From positions 6,063 through 70,062 of the forward strand of contig CABRXX010000006.1 of assembly GCA_902475025.1 (NCBI GenBank): DNA of 64,000 bases. The letters are read 5' to 3'. Positions 16,796 to 24,170 of the stretch are shown here, piece after piece. How positions within the stretch are numbered: the stretch's first letter is position 1; every line of letters begins with the position of its first letter. The DNA comes from Merdiplasma sp905207905. GTDB lineage: Bacteria > Bacillota > Clostridia > Lachnospirales > Lachnospiraceae. The notes beneath the pieces were generated by a model. That model saw nothing but the letters and a program-made list of their open reading frames with translations, was not told where the DNA came from and made no database searches. Both the position numbers and the translations under genes were made by a program.

Positions 16796-17821
16796 ATGGA
16801 AGAAAAAATTGTATTTTGTAGGGGAGGCGGCTGTACGGCCAAGCTGGGGGCAGGGGTGTTAAGCCGGGTGCTGGAGTGTCTGCCCAAAGGGCTGAAGGAT
16901 GAGCGCCTTCTTATTGGTTTTGACAGCAAGGATGATGCGGCTGTATATCAGGTGGCAGAGAATCTGGCTATTGTGCAGACGTTGGATTTTTTTCCGCCAA
17001 TGGTGGAGGATCCGTATACCTTTGGAAAAATTGCGGCTGCCAATGCCCTCAGCGATATTTATGCCATGGGGGGAGAGGTAAAGACTGCTTTGAATATTGT
17101 TTGTTTCCCGGAAACGATGGATTTGAACATACTTGGGGAGATTATGCGGGGCGGTTCGGAAAAGGTGATTGAGGCCGGAGGGACTCTGGCCGGAGGCCAC
17201 TCCATTGCAGATAGCGATGTAAAATATGGTTTGTCGGTAATGGGAACGGTAGATCCGAAAAAAATCTATCCCAATAATCAGGGACGCCCGGGAGATGTAC
17301 TGGTTTTAACTAAGGCATTGGGCGTTGGCATTCTCTGTACGGCGAACCGGGTGGGAGAGGCTTCCCAAGAAGCCATGGAGGCTGCCATTGCTTCCATGAC
17401 TACTTTAAACAGAAAAGCTTCTGAAGCCTGCAGAGCGTATGAGATCCATGCCTGTACAGATGTTACGGGATTTGGATTTTTAGGACATCTTCATGAGATG
17501 ATGGATGGGAAATTATCCTGTCGGATTCAGGCAAAGCAGGTTCCTGTTTTTGAGGAAGCACTGGTTCATGCCGATGAATTCCTGCTTACGGCGGCTGGTC
17601 AGAAAAACAGGAATCATGTGGAGGCGTATGTGGATTTCCAGGGGATTTCTTTTGCTATGGAGGAGGTGCTTTTTGATCCGCAGACTTCCGGTGGGCTTCT
17701 GATTGCCCTGCCTGGAAAGGAAGGACAGCAGCTGCTGGCAGATCTGAAGGCGTTGGGACTTCCGGCAAATATTGTGGGAGAGATCTTGGAGAGACAGGAA
17801 AGGGAGATCACAGTGTGCTGA
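16796..17821 (+). CDS. selD: Selenide, water dikinase (selenophosphate synthase)
   Basis: A 341-residue ATP-dependent enzyme that makes selenophosphate from selenide. The start at 16796 gives the usual N-terminus. The catalytic loop reads GGGCTAK, with cysteine at residue 13 (a TGT codon, so not selenocysteine) and lysine at 16. AIRS-type domains follow, with FDSKDDAAVYQ, TLDFFPPMVEDPYTFG, AAANALSDIYAMGG and ACTDVTGFGFLGHLHEM. It heads a cluster with yedF, a cysteine-desulfurase-like gene and a DUF3343 gene. No selA or selB is in the window. The set is the one associated in Firmicutes with selenium-dependent molybdenum hydroxylases. Confidence 0.95.
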   Translation: MEEKIVFCRGGGCTAKLGAGVLSRVLECLPKGLKDERLLIGFDSKDDAAVYQVAENLAIVQTLDFFPPMVEDPYTFGKIAAANALSDIYAMGGEVKTALNIVCFPETMDLNILGEIMRGGSEKVIEAGGTLAGGHSIADSDVKYGLSVMGTVDPKKIYPNNQGRPGDVLVLTKALGVGILCTANRVGEASQEAMEAAIASMTTLNRKASEACRAYEIHACTDVTGFGFLGHLHEMMDGKLSCRIQAKQVPVFEEALVHADEFLLTAAGQKNRNHVEAYVDFQGISFAMEEVLFDPQTSGGLLIALPGKEGQQLLADLKALGLPANIVGEILERQEREITVC

Positions 17822-17930
17822 TCCTTTAGAAAAAAGAGCAAAACAGCAATAGCGTTATATGGGGGCGGTCAGTAAACAAAATAGAGAATGCGAACAGATA
17901 ACAAATAGCAGATGACAGGAGGATGACAGT

Positions 17931-18548
17931 ATGATTCAAGTAAATGCAATGGGAGATACCTGTCCCATCCCGGTAGTAAAAACGAAGAATGCCATTAAAA
18001 CGTTAAATGGTGCAGGCGTGGTAGAGACGCTGGTAGACAATGAGATCGCCGTTCAGAATCTTGCCAAGATGGCGAAGCAGAAGGGATATCAGGTGAAGTC
18101 TGAAAAGATGGGAGAGCAGCAGTACAAGGTGATTATGACCATCGGGGAGGCGTCAGAAGAGACAGAGAAGTCTTCCGCAGAGGAACCGGAAGTCTGTCTG
18201 CCGGATGGACGGAGAGATACGGTGATTGTGATTTCTTCCTCTAAGATGGGGGAAGGAAACGATGAGCTGGGAACGGTGCTGATGAACGGTTTTCTCTATG
18301 CCATCGGACAGCAGGATACTCTGCCCAAAACCATGCTGTTTTACAATGGAGGGGCAACTCTGACCTGTGAAGATTCTCCGGCTCTGGAGGATTTAAAATC
18401 TCTGGAAGCCCAGGGGGTGGAGATCCTTACCTGCGGCACCTGCCTGAACTATTATGGACTGTCGGATAAACTGAAGGTGGGAGAAGTGACCAATATGTAT
18501 GTGATTGCAGAGAAGATGACCCAGGCCTCCCGCCTTGTAAAGCCATGA
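17931..18548 (+). CDS. yedF: Selenium metabolism protein YedF (TusA-like plus DsrE-like)
   Basis: A 205-residue two-domain protein. Residues 1-70 are a TusA/SirA-like sulfur- or selenium-carrier domain with the CPIP motif at residues 11-14 and the helix KTKNAIKTL. After an acidic linker, residues 95-205 form a DsrE-like domain (DTVIVISSSKMGEGNDELG, TMLFYNGGATLT, GVEILTCGTCLNYYGL) with a CGTC cysteine pair. This fusion is the YedF family found next to selD, thought to handle reduced selenium. It has AGGAGGATGACAG upstream and overlaps the next gene by 4 bases. Confidence 0.93.
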   Translation: MIQVNAMGDTCPIPVVKTKNAIKTLNGAGVVETLVDNEIAVQNLAKMAKQKGYQVKSEKMGEQQYKVIMTIGEASEETEKSSAEEPEVCLPDGRRDTVIVISSSKMGEGNDELGTVLMNGFLYAIGQQDTLPKTMLFYNGGATLTCEDSPALEDLKSLEAQGVEILTCGTCLNYYGLSDKLKVGEVTNMYVIAEKMTQASRLVKP

Positions 18549-19711
18549 GGGAGCCGATGATTTACCTGGACAATGCAGCCACCACCTTTCAGAAGCCGGA
18601 GACCGTCAGGCGGGCGGTTTGGGATGCCTTTTCTTATATCGGCAATGCAGGCAGAGGCGTTCACGGAGCAACCTTAGAGGCGGCCCGGACTATTTACGGA
18701 ACCAGGGAGCTTCTGGCCAGGCTGTTTCATGTGAAAGATCCTTCCCGTATTGCGTTTACCTGCAATGCCACAGAGAGCCTGAATACGGCTATTTCCGGTC
18801 TGTTTCATAAGGGGGATCATGTAATTACCACGGTGTGCGAACACAACTCTGTGCTGCGCCCTTTATACCGTAAGGAGGCTCAGGGGATGGAACTTACGAT
18901 TGTCCCCACTGTCTTTGCAGAACCAGAAGAAAGAATAGCCGGCTTTTTGGACTATGAGTTTCTGGAACAGTCCTGGAGACCCAATACAAAAGCTATTGTA
19001 ATCACCCATGCCTCTAATCTTACAGGAAATGTGACGGATCTTAAGCGGGTGAGCGCTTTTGCAAAGGACAAAGGACTGCTATTGGTGGTGGATGCCTCCC
19101 AGACTGCGGGAGCCTGGCCCATTGATATGGAAGAGCTTGGCATCGATGTGCTTTGTTTTACCGGTCATAAAGGGCTTTTGGGTCCCCAGGGGACCGGTGG
19201 AATCTATGTGAGGGAAGGTGTTTTGCCTACTGCCTTAAAGGTGGGGGGAAGCGGAGTCCACAGTTATGATAAAAAACATCCGGATCAAATGCCGACAGCC
19301 CTGGAGGCAGGCACGTTAAATGGACATGGGATTGCAGGCCTTCATGCAGCGGTGACGTATCTTCTGGAGACAGGGGTTTCCAGTATCCGCAGGAGGGAAC
19401 AGGAGCTTTTGCATTATTTTGTGGAGGAAGTCTCAAAAATACAGGGAGTCACCTTGTATGGGGATCCAAAGCTTTCCAGGAGAACTGCTATTGCGTCTGT
19501 CAATATCAGGGATTTGGATTCTGGCGCAGTCAGCGACTGGCTGTGGGAGGAGAAGCAGATTGCCACCAGAGCAGGCGCTCACTGCGCCCCACTAATGCAT
19601 CAGGCCCTTGGTACTGTGGAGCAGGGAGCAGTGCGTTTTAGTTTTTCTCATTATAATACCATGGAGGAAGTGGAGACAGCTATCCGGGCTATTCGGGAGC
19701 TGGCAGAATAG
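18545..19711 (+). CDS. Cysteine desulfurase-family PLP enzyme of the selenium cluster
   Basis: A 388-residue class V aminotransferase-fold protein. It has YLDNAATTFQKPE at the N-terminus, the PLP lysine in CFTGHKGLLGPQGTGG, VVDASQTAG, and a catalytic-cysteine region RAGAHCAPLMHQ. The subfamily is the one that accompanies selD/yedF rather than the Fe-S enzymes NifS or IscS, and it probably supplies selenium or sulfur from (seleno)cysteine. The ATG at 18545 overlaps yedF by 4 bases. An alternative ATG at 18557 has GAGGGA 5 bases upstream and gives MIYLDNAA, the more usual N-terminus. Confidence 0.92.
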   Translation: MREPMIYLDNAATTFQKPETVRRAVWDAFSYIGNAGRGVHGATLEAARTIYGTRELLARLFHVKDPSRIAFTCNATESLNTAISGLFHKGDHVITTVCEHNSVLRPLYRKEAQGMELTIVPTVFAEPEERIAGFLDYEFLEQSWRPNTKAIVITHASNLTGNVTDLKRVSAFAKDKGLLLVVDASQTAGAWPIDMEELGIDVLCFTGHKGLLGPQGTGGIYVREGVLPTALKVGGSGVHSYDKKHPDQMPTALEAGTLNGHGIAGLHAAVTYLLETGVSSIRRREQELLHYFVEEVSKIQGVTLYGDPKLSRRTAIASVNIRDLDSGAVSDWLWEEKQIATRAGAHCAPLMHQALGTVEQGAVRFSFSHYNTMEEVETAIRAIRELAE

Positions 19712-19720
19712 GAAGGGACA

Positions 19721-19957
19721 ATGCGAGAGAAAAGACAACAGCTGGTGATCACCTTTGCCACCACTACAGGGGCGATGGCTATGGAAAAATTCTGCATGGA
19801 GCAGAAGATCGCAGGGAGGCTGATACCGGTACCCCGGGAGATCAGAGCAGGCTGCGGGCTGGCCTGGAAAACAGAGCCGAAGCTCCGGGAAAGTATGGTG
19901 GAAACGCTTCGAGATCACGGACTTACATGGGAAGAAATGTATGTACTGGAGCTGTAG
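19721..19957 (+). CDS. Putative selenium/sulfur carrier protein (DUF3343)
   Basis: A 78-residue protein matching the DUF3343 family: an N-terminal strand QLVITFATTTGAMAME, the helix FCMEQKIAGRLIPVPR, and the hallmark cysteine motif AGCGLAWK near residue 46, followed by a helical end. The family occurs next to selD and YedF and has been proposed as a Se/S carrier. The start follows AGGAAGGGACA 9 bases after the desulfurase stop. It completes the four-gene cluster. Confidence 0.9.
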   Translation: MREKRQQLVITFATTTGAMAMEKFCMEQKIAGRLIPVPREIRAGCGLAWKTEPKLRESMVETLRDHGLTWEEMYVLEL

Positions 19958-20106
19958 CGGATGGAGCCTGTCTACATGGAATATAACAGAAAATGCAAAG
20001 GATCTTTCCGGGAGAAAAAGTGTAAGCCTTCGTACATGGAAACGGGGGTTTCCTAAAAAGCGGGACACTTTTACCGGAGATTCTGTAAAAAAGAATCATT
20101 TTTTCG

Positions 20107-20142
20107 ATGCCCGCATATTTTATAAAAAAGATATGCGGGTAT
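20107..20142 (+). promoter_or_regulatory. Hairpin abutting the amidase start codon
   Basis: ATGCCCGCATAT (20107-20118) pairs with ATATGCGGGTAT (20131-20142) with one G-U pair. The 3' arm ends 4 bases before the ATG at 20147 and holds the only purine-rich stretch that could bind ribosomes. No T run follows, so it may hide the ribosome site rather than end transcription. Confidence 0.55.
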
Positions 20143-20146
20143 TAGT

Positions 20147-21112
20147 ATGGCAAAAATTGTGATAGATGCAGGGCACGGCGGAGAGGAGCCTGGAGCGGTT
20201 TACCAGGGCCGCAAAGAAAAGGATGACAATCTGGCGCTGGCTTTGGCAGTTGGCAGAATCCTGGAGGACAACGGGGTGGAGGTGACTTTTACCAGGACAG
20301 AGGACGTTTACCAGACACCCTTTGAGAAAGCCCAGCTGGCCAACAAAGAGGATGCTGATTTTGTGATTTCCTTCCACAGAAACTCCAGTCCGGAGGATAA
20401 CCAGTATTTTGGCGTAGAGACGCTGGTATACAACCACTCCGGAAAAAAAGTGGAGATGGCAGAGGCCATTAACCGGGAACTAGAGGAACTGGGATTTCGC
20501 AATATTGGAGTAAAAGAACGCCCGGGGCTGGTAATCCTAAGACGTACCAAGGCGCCTGCTCTGCTGGTCGAAACAGGATTTTTGAATACAGACAGAGATA
20601 ATGCGCTTTTTGATGAAAAATTTGACGCTATTGCCCAGGCCATTGCCAATGGAATTCTGGAAGTGGCAGAGGATAGAGGTATTGGCAGAGGCGGGGCGGA
20701 AAATGATGAGTTTTCGTTGGAAACGGAAAGAGCAACAAAGAATGCGTTTTCACGAAACAGCAGCGCAGCACAGGTCAATGAAGTTTCCCGGGCCAATGCA
20801 AAAGCAGCTGATGAGTTCTTATCAGATGCTGAGAAAACTACCGGTGATCCAATGACTGGGGAGAACGCTGGCACTGTGAAACATGACATGGCGGGAGGTC
20901 CCCTTTATCAAGTTCAGACCGGAGCCTTTCGGAATCCGGAGTATGCCCAGGACATGGTGTATCAGCTTTCTATGCAGGGATATCCGGTATTTCTGCTTCA
21001 AGAGGACGGCCTGTTTAAGGTTCGGGTGGGAGCCTTTCGCCAGCTGGATAATGCAGTAAAAATGGAAACAGCATTGCGGTCAAGGGGATACAGTACTTTT
21101 ATTGCACACTAA
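20147..21112 (+). CDS. N-acetylmuramoyl-L-alanine amidase with SPOR domain
   Basis: A 321-residue protein. Residues 1-180 are an Amidase_3 (CwlD/AmiC) zinc amidase with IVIDAGHGGEEPGA (zinc His), FVISFHRNSS (zinc His) and LLVETGFLN (catalytic Glu). A hydrophilic linker follows, and residues 250-321 form a SPOR peptidoglycan-binding domain with two repeats (YQVQTGAFRNPEYAQDMV, FKVRVGAFRQLDNAVKM). It should cleave the lactyl-alanine bond in peptidoglycan. No signal peptide is visible, which is odd for this role and may mean a non-classical route or action during lysis or sporulation. No clear ribosome site precedes the ATG. Confidence 0.92.
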   Translation: MAKIVIDAGHGGEEPGAVYQGRKEKDDNLALALAVGRILEDNGVEVTFTRTEDVYQTPFEKAQLANKEDADFVISFHRNSSPEDNQYFGVETLVYNHSGKKVEMAEAINRELEELGFRNIGVKERPGLVILRRTKAPALLVETGFLNTDRDNALFDEKFDAIAQAIANGILEVAEDRGIGRGGAENDEFSLETERATKNAFSRNSSAAQVNEVSRANAKAADEFLSDAEKTTGDPMTGENAGTVKHDMAGGPLYQVQTGAFRNPEYAQDMVYQLSMQGYPVFLLQEDGLFKVRVGAFRQLDNAVKMETALRSRGYSTFIAH

Positions 21113-21390
21113 AGTTTTTATGCCCGCCGGCAACTAGCCAAGCAGCCGCATTGTGCGGATCCAGGGTCAAGGCCGCAAGGGCAAAGTCTTGGTAGCCTGC
21201 TGCGCTGCAAAGTTTGAGGTATTTTCCCACATCTCTTTGATACGGTATCCGGTTCTGTATGCTCCCCAATTTGCAGCGCTTTGGCTCAGAGACAATTTTG
21301 AAAGGCTGTTTGTTATGAACAAACAAGGCTGCGTTTTTCCCTTAGTTCAATAGTGGAGACGCTGCGAAAATACCGGTTTCTGATTTGGCA
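21113..21390. other. Gene-free stretch with a long-range inverted repeat
   Basis: No convincing gene lies between the convergent amidase and XRE-type genes. GCGCTGCAAA (21202-21211) and TTTGCAGCGC (21270-21279) form a perfect 10-bp inverted repeat 58 bases apart. No classical terminator with a T run was found for either gene. Confidence 0.5.
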
Positions 21391-22137
21391 TTAATCTGAG
21401 GAAACAAACTCGTAGGCTCCGTAAACCGGCCCAAGAACTGTTCCCAGACATTCCAGGCAATCAGAAGGGCTTACCACAATATCCGGATCCATTACATTTA
21501 GAGAACAGAGGCGGCAAAGGCTGTGGGTTTGGTAAAGCGCCTTGATATAATAAATATCGTTGAGGCGGAACAGGCCGATTTCATTGTGCTCAGCAGGGGT
21601 ACGTTTTAAGGCCAGAATATCGTATTTTTTAAATACGGGCTGATAATTGTCTACCTGAATTTGAAAGCAAAAATCCATGCCCTCTAATTCATATTTTCGT
21701 TTGAATTTGATGGAATGGCTGTGATCCTGAAGAAGAAAACCGGTATTGATTTTTCGAACGCCTGGAAGGAGACAGGGAAATTCGATCCATTCTTCGGCAA
21801 GCTTTCGTTCGTATTCTTCACAAATAATCATGTGGATCAGCCGCTTGCTCTGTCTTGTCAGAACTTTATATTTTTTTATGGCATCTATCTCAGCGGGAGT
21901 TAGATTCCTGCCGAAATGGCTTTGAATCTGGTTGGTTGGAAGGTAATCCTGGTAAAGATAATTAGCATCAATGCCAAGGGTCTGGATGAGGGCGATCAGA
22001 ATATCCGGCTTGGGATAGCTGACGCCATTTTCATAGTTAGCAATGGCAGAGGGAGTTACGTGTATTTTTTTTGCAAGATCATTTCTGGTAATATTTAACT
22101 CCTGGCGTCTAAACCGCAGTTTTTCGCCGATTTCCAT
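21391..22137 (-). CDS. XRE-family regulator with a LexA/S24-like C-terminal domain
   Basis: A 248-residue regulator. Residues 5-60 form an XRE helix-turn-helix (RFRRQELNITRNDLAKKIHV, then TPSAIANYENG). The C-terminal half looks like the S24/LexA fold (FQIQVDNYQPVFKKYDILAL ... DIYYIKALYQ), as in phage repressors. The usual catalytic serine of G-D-S-M-x-P is absent: the equivalent reads VDNYQP, although a lysine is kept in YYIKAL. It is therefore probably not self-cleaving and may be a sensor. It is divergent from the Spo0A-domain gene at 22297, with a perfect inverted repeat in between. AAGGAGG lies before the start. Confidence 0.85.
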   Translation of the reverse strand: MEIGEKLRFRRQELNITRNDLAKKIHVTPSAIANYENGVSYPKPDILIALIQTLGIDANYLYQDYLPTNQIQSHFGRNLTPAEIDAIKKYKVLTRQSKRLIHMIICEEYERKLAEEWIEFPCLLPGVRKINTGFLLQDHSHSIKFKRKYELEGMDFCFQIQVDNYQPVFKKYDILALKRTPAEHNEIGLFRLNDIYYIKALYQTHSLCRLCSLNVMDPDIVVSPSDCLECLGTVLGPVYGAYEFVSSD

Positions 22138-22175
22138 AAGAACACCTCCTTAAATTTCGATTAGTGCTTAATGGT

Positions 22176-22204
22176 AGTATGCTACAATTTTCTTGTAAAA
22201 TCAA
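22176..22204 (-). promoter_or_regulatory. Promoter of the XRE-type gene
   Basis: On the minus strand TTGATT (22199-22204) and CATACT (22176-22181) are spaced by 17 bases. The spacer contains one arm of the inverted repeat at 22184-22225. Confidence 0.55.
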
Positions 22205-22225
22205 TATCTGTTACAAGAAAATTGT
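22184..22225. promoter_or_regulatory. Perfect 15-bp inverted repeat, candidate operator
   Basis: ACAATTTTCTTGTAA (22184-22198) and TTACAAGAAAATTGT (22211-22225) are exact reverse complements 12 bases apart. One arm lies between the -35 and -10 of the minus-strand promoter and the other touches the -35 of the plus-strand promoter. This is the expected place for an operator that the XRE protein uses to control itself and its divergent neighbour. Confidence 0.75.
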
Positions 22226-22253
22226 TGACAAGCAGAGAAATTAGGCGTAGACT
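22225..22253 (+). promoter_or_regulatory. Promoter of the Spo0A-domain gene
   Basis: Perfect TTGACA (22225-22230) and TAGACT (22248-22253) with 17-base spacing, directly adjoining the inverted repeat. Confidence 0.65.
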
Positions 22254-22296
22254 GTACTGCACCTGCGGATAATAGTGCAGGAAGAAAGGGAGGATT

Positions 22297-22779
22297 ATGA
22301 GAATGAGAGATAAGGCTATGGATGTGCTGCTGCGGATTGGAATGCCTGCAGGTTTGAAAGGAATGGTTTATATTTGTGATGCATTGGAATTGTTTGATAC
22401 AGATCCTTATTATGCTGACGGTAAAATCAGCGTACTGTATTCCGAGATCGCAAAGAGGCGTGAGTCTACGCCGTCTGGAGTGGAGCGATCCATACGCCAT
22501 GCCTTTGAAACAGCCTTAGCGAAAGGCGATAGGGAACTATTGGAGAGATATCTGGATACCGTGAATACTCAGAATTCGAATCTGATGAAAAGCCTTTATT
22601 TTCGGCTGCGTCAGGAGGAGAGAAAGAACTATGGGGCTGCAGATTGCAGTGCGGAGAGCTGCAAAATGAAAAAACAAATTTATCATGAAGCCATGAACGT
22701 ATTTCTCTGTGAATTGGAGAAAGCATTGACTGAGAAGATCGAGCTTCATGATCTGGAAGCCCAGATGGTATCAAGATAA
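22297..22779 (+). CDS. Stand-alone Spo0A-type DNA-binding domain protein
   Basis: A 160-residue protein whose first 110 residues match the Spo0A C-terminal effector domain: LLRIGMPAGLKGMVYICDAL at the start and LYSEIAKRRESTPSGVERSIRHAFETA, the recognition-helix region, then NTQNSNLMKSLYFRLRQEE. Full Spo0A has an N-terminal phosphoacceptor domain, which is absent here. The last 50 residues form an unrelated helical tail. It would bind 0A-box-like DNA without phosphorelay control, or act through another partner. A second ATG 6 bases downstream is an alternative start. It is divergently paired with the XRE-type regulator. Confidence 0.85.
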   Translation: MRMRDKAMDVLLRIGMPAGLKGMVYICDALELFDTDPYYADGKISVLYSEIAKRRESTPSGVERSIRHAFETALAKGDRELLERYLDTVNTQNSNLMKSLYFRLRQEERKNYGAADCSAESCKMKKQIYHEAMNVFLCELEKALTEKIELHDLEAQMVSR

Positions 22780-23157
22780 GGGGCTGCTTCGGAAATTGGA
22801 CAAAGGAGAATGCCGCATTTTTCGGGCAGCCCATAAATTTTTTTGTTTTTGATTATAGGATTGCAAAGTCATTATTTGCATAAGCAGTTTAAAAGTGTTC
22901 TTTCCTATATAATATGCGATAGAATTTGCTGGAATAGTTCGAACTTTGATAGCATTCATGTACAAGGATAGGATTCTTGCTTGATTCCGCAATATGGTGT
23001 GTTTAGTTGTGCTCATTTGACGCAAGTCAGTGGAAACTGTTGGCTTAAGTGGCAGGTTCGCTGCGGATGTAAGATGTGAGAACAGGGAGAAAGAGATTCA
23101 TAAACCGGCTGATCCAGAGATAAAATAGCAATATAGAGGAAAAGGCCGGAGTCCAAG
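22780..23157. other. 378-base stretch without a gene
   Basis: No convincing coding frame is present. GGGCTGC (22781-22787) and GCAGCCC near 22825 could pair over about 37 bases just after the Spo0A-domain gene, but no T run follows. A TATAAT at 22908-22913 has no good -35. The end carries a GAGGAAAAGG stretch that serves the next gene. Confidence 0.4.
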
Positions 23158-24123
23158 ATGAAGTGGAAACAAGCAGGAATCAGAACAGGAAGCAGAAGAA
23201 AAATGGAAAGAGGAGCCGGCAATGTGCTTAAAAGAAGAGCCGGGCGGAGGACACAGGCAGGGATCAGATCAGGACTTGTGTGGGGAGCTGCGGTGCTGCT
23301 TTTGGGGACTACAGGAGGAACGACTTTCGGCAATGAGAGCGTGCCGGCGGGACGTGAACTTTTGCCGGATGTGCTGCACAGAATCAGCAGATACTGCAGC
23401 GCCAGAGTGGAGTATCAGTTTGGCGGCAATCGGGAAATTTTAGATGGGAACACCATTGTGGAGTGGATCTTGTACGATGAAGTTACAGGGACGATCTCGC
23501 TGGATGGAAAGAAAATAGAAGATTATGTGGCAGGATTGGCAGAGAAGTATGATACCTATCAGAAGCCCCGAAGGTTTCAAACCTCTGCCGGGGATACGGT
23601 CACAGTAAACGGGGGCAGCTACGGCTGGCTGCTGGATCAGAAACAGGAGGCCTATGTGCTGGAACATCTGATTCGCAGCGGAGCCAGACGGCAGCGAACT
23701 CCTAAATTTGCTCATACAGCGGCAGGATGGAGCCACAGTGATCTGGGAGATACTTATGTGGAAATCGATCTGACGAACCAGCAGGTGTGGCTGTATGTGG
23801 ATGGGGTGCAGGAGGTAGCTTCAAGCTGTGTCTCAGGTACCCTGACAGATTCCGGCAGGATAACGCCGGAGGGTACCTATACCATCAGTTACATTCAGTC
23901 TCCGGCTGTACTGACGGGGCCGGACTGGAATTCTCCGGTGTCCTACTGGATGCCCTTTAACGGAGGAATCGGCCTGCATGATGCCTCCTGGCGCTCCAGC
24001 TTCGGAGGAGATATTTATCGCTACAGCGGTTCACACGGCTGCATTAATCTGCCGTATCAGGCAGCAGAGAGGATTTACAGCTACGCCTACAGCGGAATGC
24101 CGGTGATTTGTTATTACCGGTAG
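23158..24123 (+). CDS. L,D-transpeptidase (YkuD family), membrane anchored
   Basis: A 321-residue exported enzyme. A strongly basic 40-residue N-terminus leads into one membrane segment (SGLVWGAAVLLLGTTGG), acting as signal or anchor. Residues 70-180 form a helical and beta region like the peptidoglycan-binding-4 domain (AGDTVTVNGGSYGWLLDQKQ). The YkuD catalytic domain follows (TYVEIDLTNQQVWLYVDG), with the active-site motif GSHGCINLP, whose cysteine attacks the peptide stem. The enzyme makes 3-3 cross-links in peptidoglycan or a related exchange. ATG at 23203 is an alternative start. Confidence 0.9.
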   Translation: MKWKQAGIRTGSRRKMERGAGNVLKRRAGRRTQAGIRSGLVWGAAVLLLGTTGGTTFGNESVPAGRELLPDVLHRISRYCSARVEYQFGGNREILDGNTIVEWILYDEVTGTISLDGKKIEDYVAGLAEKYDTYQKPRRFQTSAGDTVTVNGGSYGWLLDQKQEAYVLEHLIRSGARRQRTPKFAHTAAGWSHSDLGDTYVEIDLTNQQVWLYVDGVQEVASSCVSGTLTDSGRITPEGTYTISYIQSPAVLTGPDWNSPVSYWMPFNGGIGLHDASWRSSFGGDIYRYSGSHGCINLPYQAAERIYSYAYSGMPVICYYR

Positions 24124-24136
24124 CAGAAAGTAACAG

Positions 24137-24164
24137 TTGATTTATGTCAAATATCTGCTAAAAT
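24137..24164 (+). promoter_or_regulatory. Promoter of mutY
   Basis: TTGATT (24137-24142) and TAAAAT (24159-24164) with 16-base spacing. The predicted transcript start falls at or next to the mutY ATG at 24171, and no ribosome site is visible, so the mRNA may be leaderless. Confidence 0.5.
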
Positions 24165-24170
24165 ATTGGT

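Noticed and set aside
19941..20162. A 73-codon frame after the DUF3343 gene
   Set aside because: It overlaps two real genes, has no ribosome site and no protein-like pattern.
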